Assembly: GCA_006538405.1 (NCBI GenBank)
Contig: BJKQ01000001.1
Location: 4,154,001 to 4,218,000 of the forward strand
Direction: 5' to 3'
Origin: Hansfordia pulvinata
Lineage: Eukaryota; Ascomycota; Sordariomycetes; Xylariales
Length of the DNA: 64,000 nt
Shown: positions 63,261 through 64,000 of the stretch, in pieces
Layout: each line of letters opens with the position of its first letter
Numbering within the stretch: the stretch's first letter is position 1
Made by a program: the position numbers and the translations under genes
Notes under the pieces: model-generated
What the model saw: the letters and a program-made list of their open reading frames with translations, nothing else
Database searches by the model: none
Told to the model about the DNA's origin: nothing

Positions 63261-64000
63261 GCGCACATACTCGTACGCGCACGCCTCCACGCTCCCGTCC
63301 CCATCTGCCCAATGTCGCCCGTGTGCGCAACCTCAAGCACACAAGCCCACCAGGCCAGTTGTGTGCCAGGTGCTGCCACCGCGAGTGCAGTGTCGCGGTT
63401 ACGAGCCGCGACCGATGCAGCCCTGGGCGTGCTTGGATACGAGCACCCCCGAAACAGACAGGAGTGGTCGGCTCGTGTAGGCATCATCACCAACTGTCGG
63501 GCCGGGCGATCTGCATCTTTGCTGCTTCTGCTTGTGCTGCCCGATGGGATCAAGCCGGGTGCGATGCCTACCGACCTACCTACCTGACCTACATACATAC
63601 GTGGGGACGTTCACAGTGCTCTCGGCTTGCGCGTTCTATTTCCATCCCCAGGCAGCCCCCAACCGGGGCCCCCTCCCTGGTCTGTCATCGCGTCCCTCGG
63701 CTCAGTCATCAGGCCGGCCGTCCGGGACAGGCGATGAGTAAACGGCCTCGACGATTCCACACGCAGCCACGCGGCCCGGTGGGATCATGTCGTCCCCTCG
63801 CGCAAGAAGAGAGGGACGTCTTCCCGGGCTTTTCCAGGCCACGGCTGCATGTACCGACCGGCCAACAGGTTCAATGCAACCAGCCTGCACCTCGAGGTCT
63901 GGTCCGGTGCCGTCTTTGCGAGCCGAGACCCACTGCGACTGGCCGTACGAGGAATCGTACTCCCCCAGCGGGGGTCCTTTTCCACCGGCGCAACGGCCCT

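Larger units (their letters stand above)
55898..64000. other. 8-kb GC-rich region without recognisable genes
   Basis: Many frames exist on both strands (longest 293 codons, minus, 58527-59408), but none shows a domain, signal peptide with supporting structure, or coherent splice pattern. It contains an 18-bp direct repeat (56045/56123), a 10-bp unit repeated about three times (56205-56232, CTTGAGG core), a 20-C tract, GA and CA microsatellites and one TACTCGTAC (63268-63276). Small or fast-evolving genes with several introns may have been missed. Confidence 0.5.

Overview
This window looks like nuclear DNA of a filamentous ascomycete, most likely a Sordariomycete. Coding exons are GC-rich. 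Introns are short (mostly 54-154 nt) with GT..AG ends and CTGAC/CTAAC-type branch points. Genes are spaced 0.3-3.7 kb apart on both strands. One 17-kb block carries the extreme C-to-T/G-to-A damage of repeat-induced point mutation (RIP). No species can be named from the sequence alone.

Layout. 2.5-8.2 kb holds three ribosome/translation genes: KRR1 (+), ENP1/bystin (-, with an apparent one-base frameshift) and HGH1 (+), the last two divergent. 11.9-13.8 kb is a PHO84-type phosphate:H+ symporter (+), facing an SRPK-like protein kinase (14.2-15.9 kb, -). 17.7-19.5 kb is a cytochrome b5/FMN L-lactate (flavocytochrome b2-type) dehydrogenase with a C-terminal AKL tripeptide, followed by an intron-containing tRNA, probably Asp(GUC). 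21.4 kb encodes a secreted serine-repeat protein. 25.3 kb encodes a Rab GTPase with a large insertion between G4 and G5. 28.1-28.7 kb (-) may be a small membrane-anchored protein with compensating frame changes, and 29.5-29.9 kb (-) a small cysteine-containing protein. 31.2-32.3 kb is pterin-4a-carbinolamine dehydratase (+), convergent with the ERG25 C-4 methylsterol oxidase (32.99-34.07 kb, -). 36.1-36.8 kb (-) encodes another secreted protein.

From about 39.0 to 55.8 kb the base composition switches abruptly to AT-rich, TpA-dominated DNA. Inside it a Ty3/gypsy-type LTR retrotransposon can be delimited: 184-bp LTRs at 46923-47106 and 53989-54172, a TTTTT target duplication, a polypurine tract, and reverse transcriptase read on the minus strand with its YLDD box damaged to YLNN. 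A separate hAT-like transposase relic lies at about 43.9-45.2 kb on the plus strand. The block is bounded by a 12-bp direct repeat. The last 8 kb (55.9-64 kb) is ordinary GC-rich sequence in which I recognise no gene.

The genes are mostly unrelated housekeeping functions (40S biogenesis, eEF2 folding, phosphate uptake, lactate oxidation, pterin recycling, ergosterol synthesis), not one pathway cluster. The points most worth a second look are the layered RIP-inactivated transposons and their sharp borders, the b2-type dehydrogenase with a peroxisomal-type C terminus, the ENP1 frameshift, the possible two-compartment pterin dehydratase, and a nonamer TACTCGTAC that recurs in the non-coding DNA. 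I found no convincing wholly new gene system.
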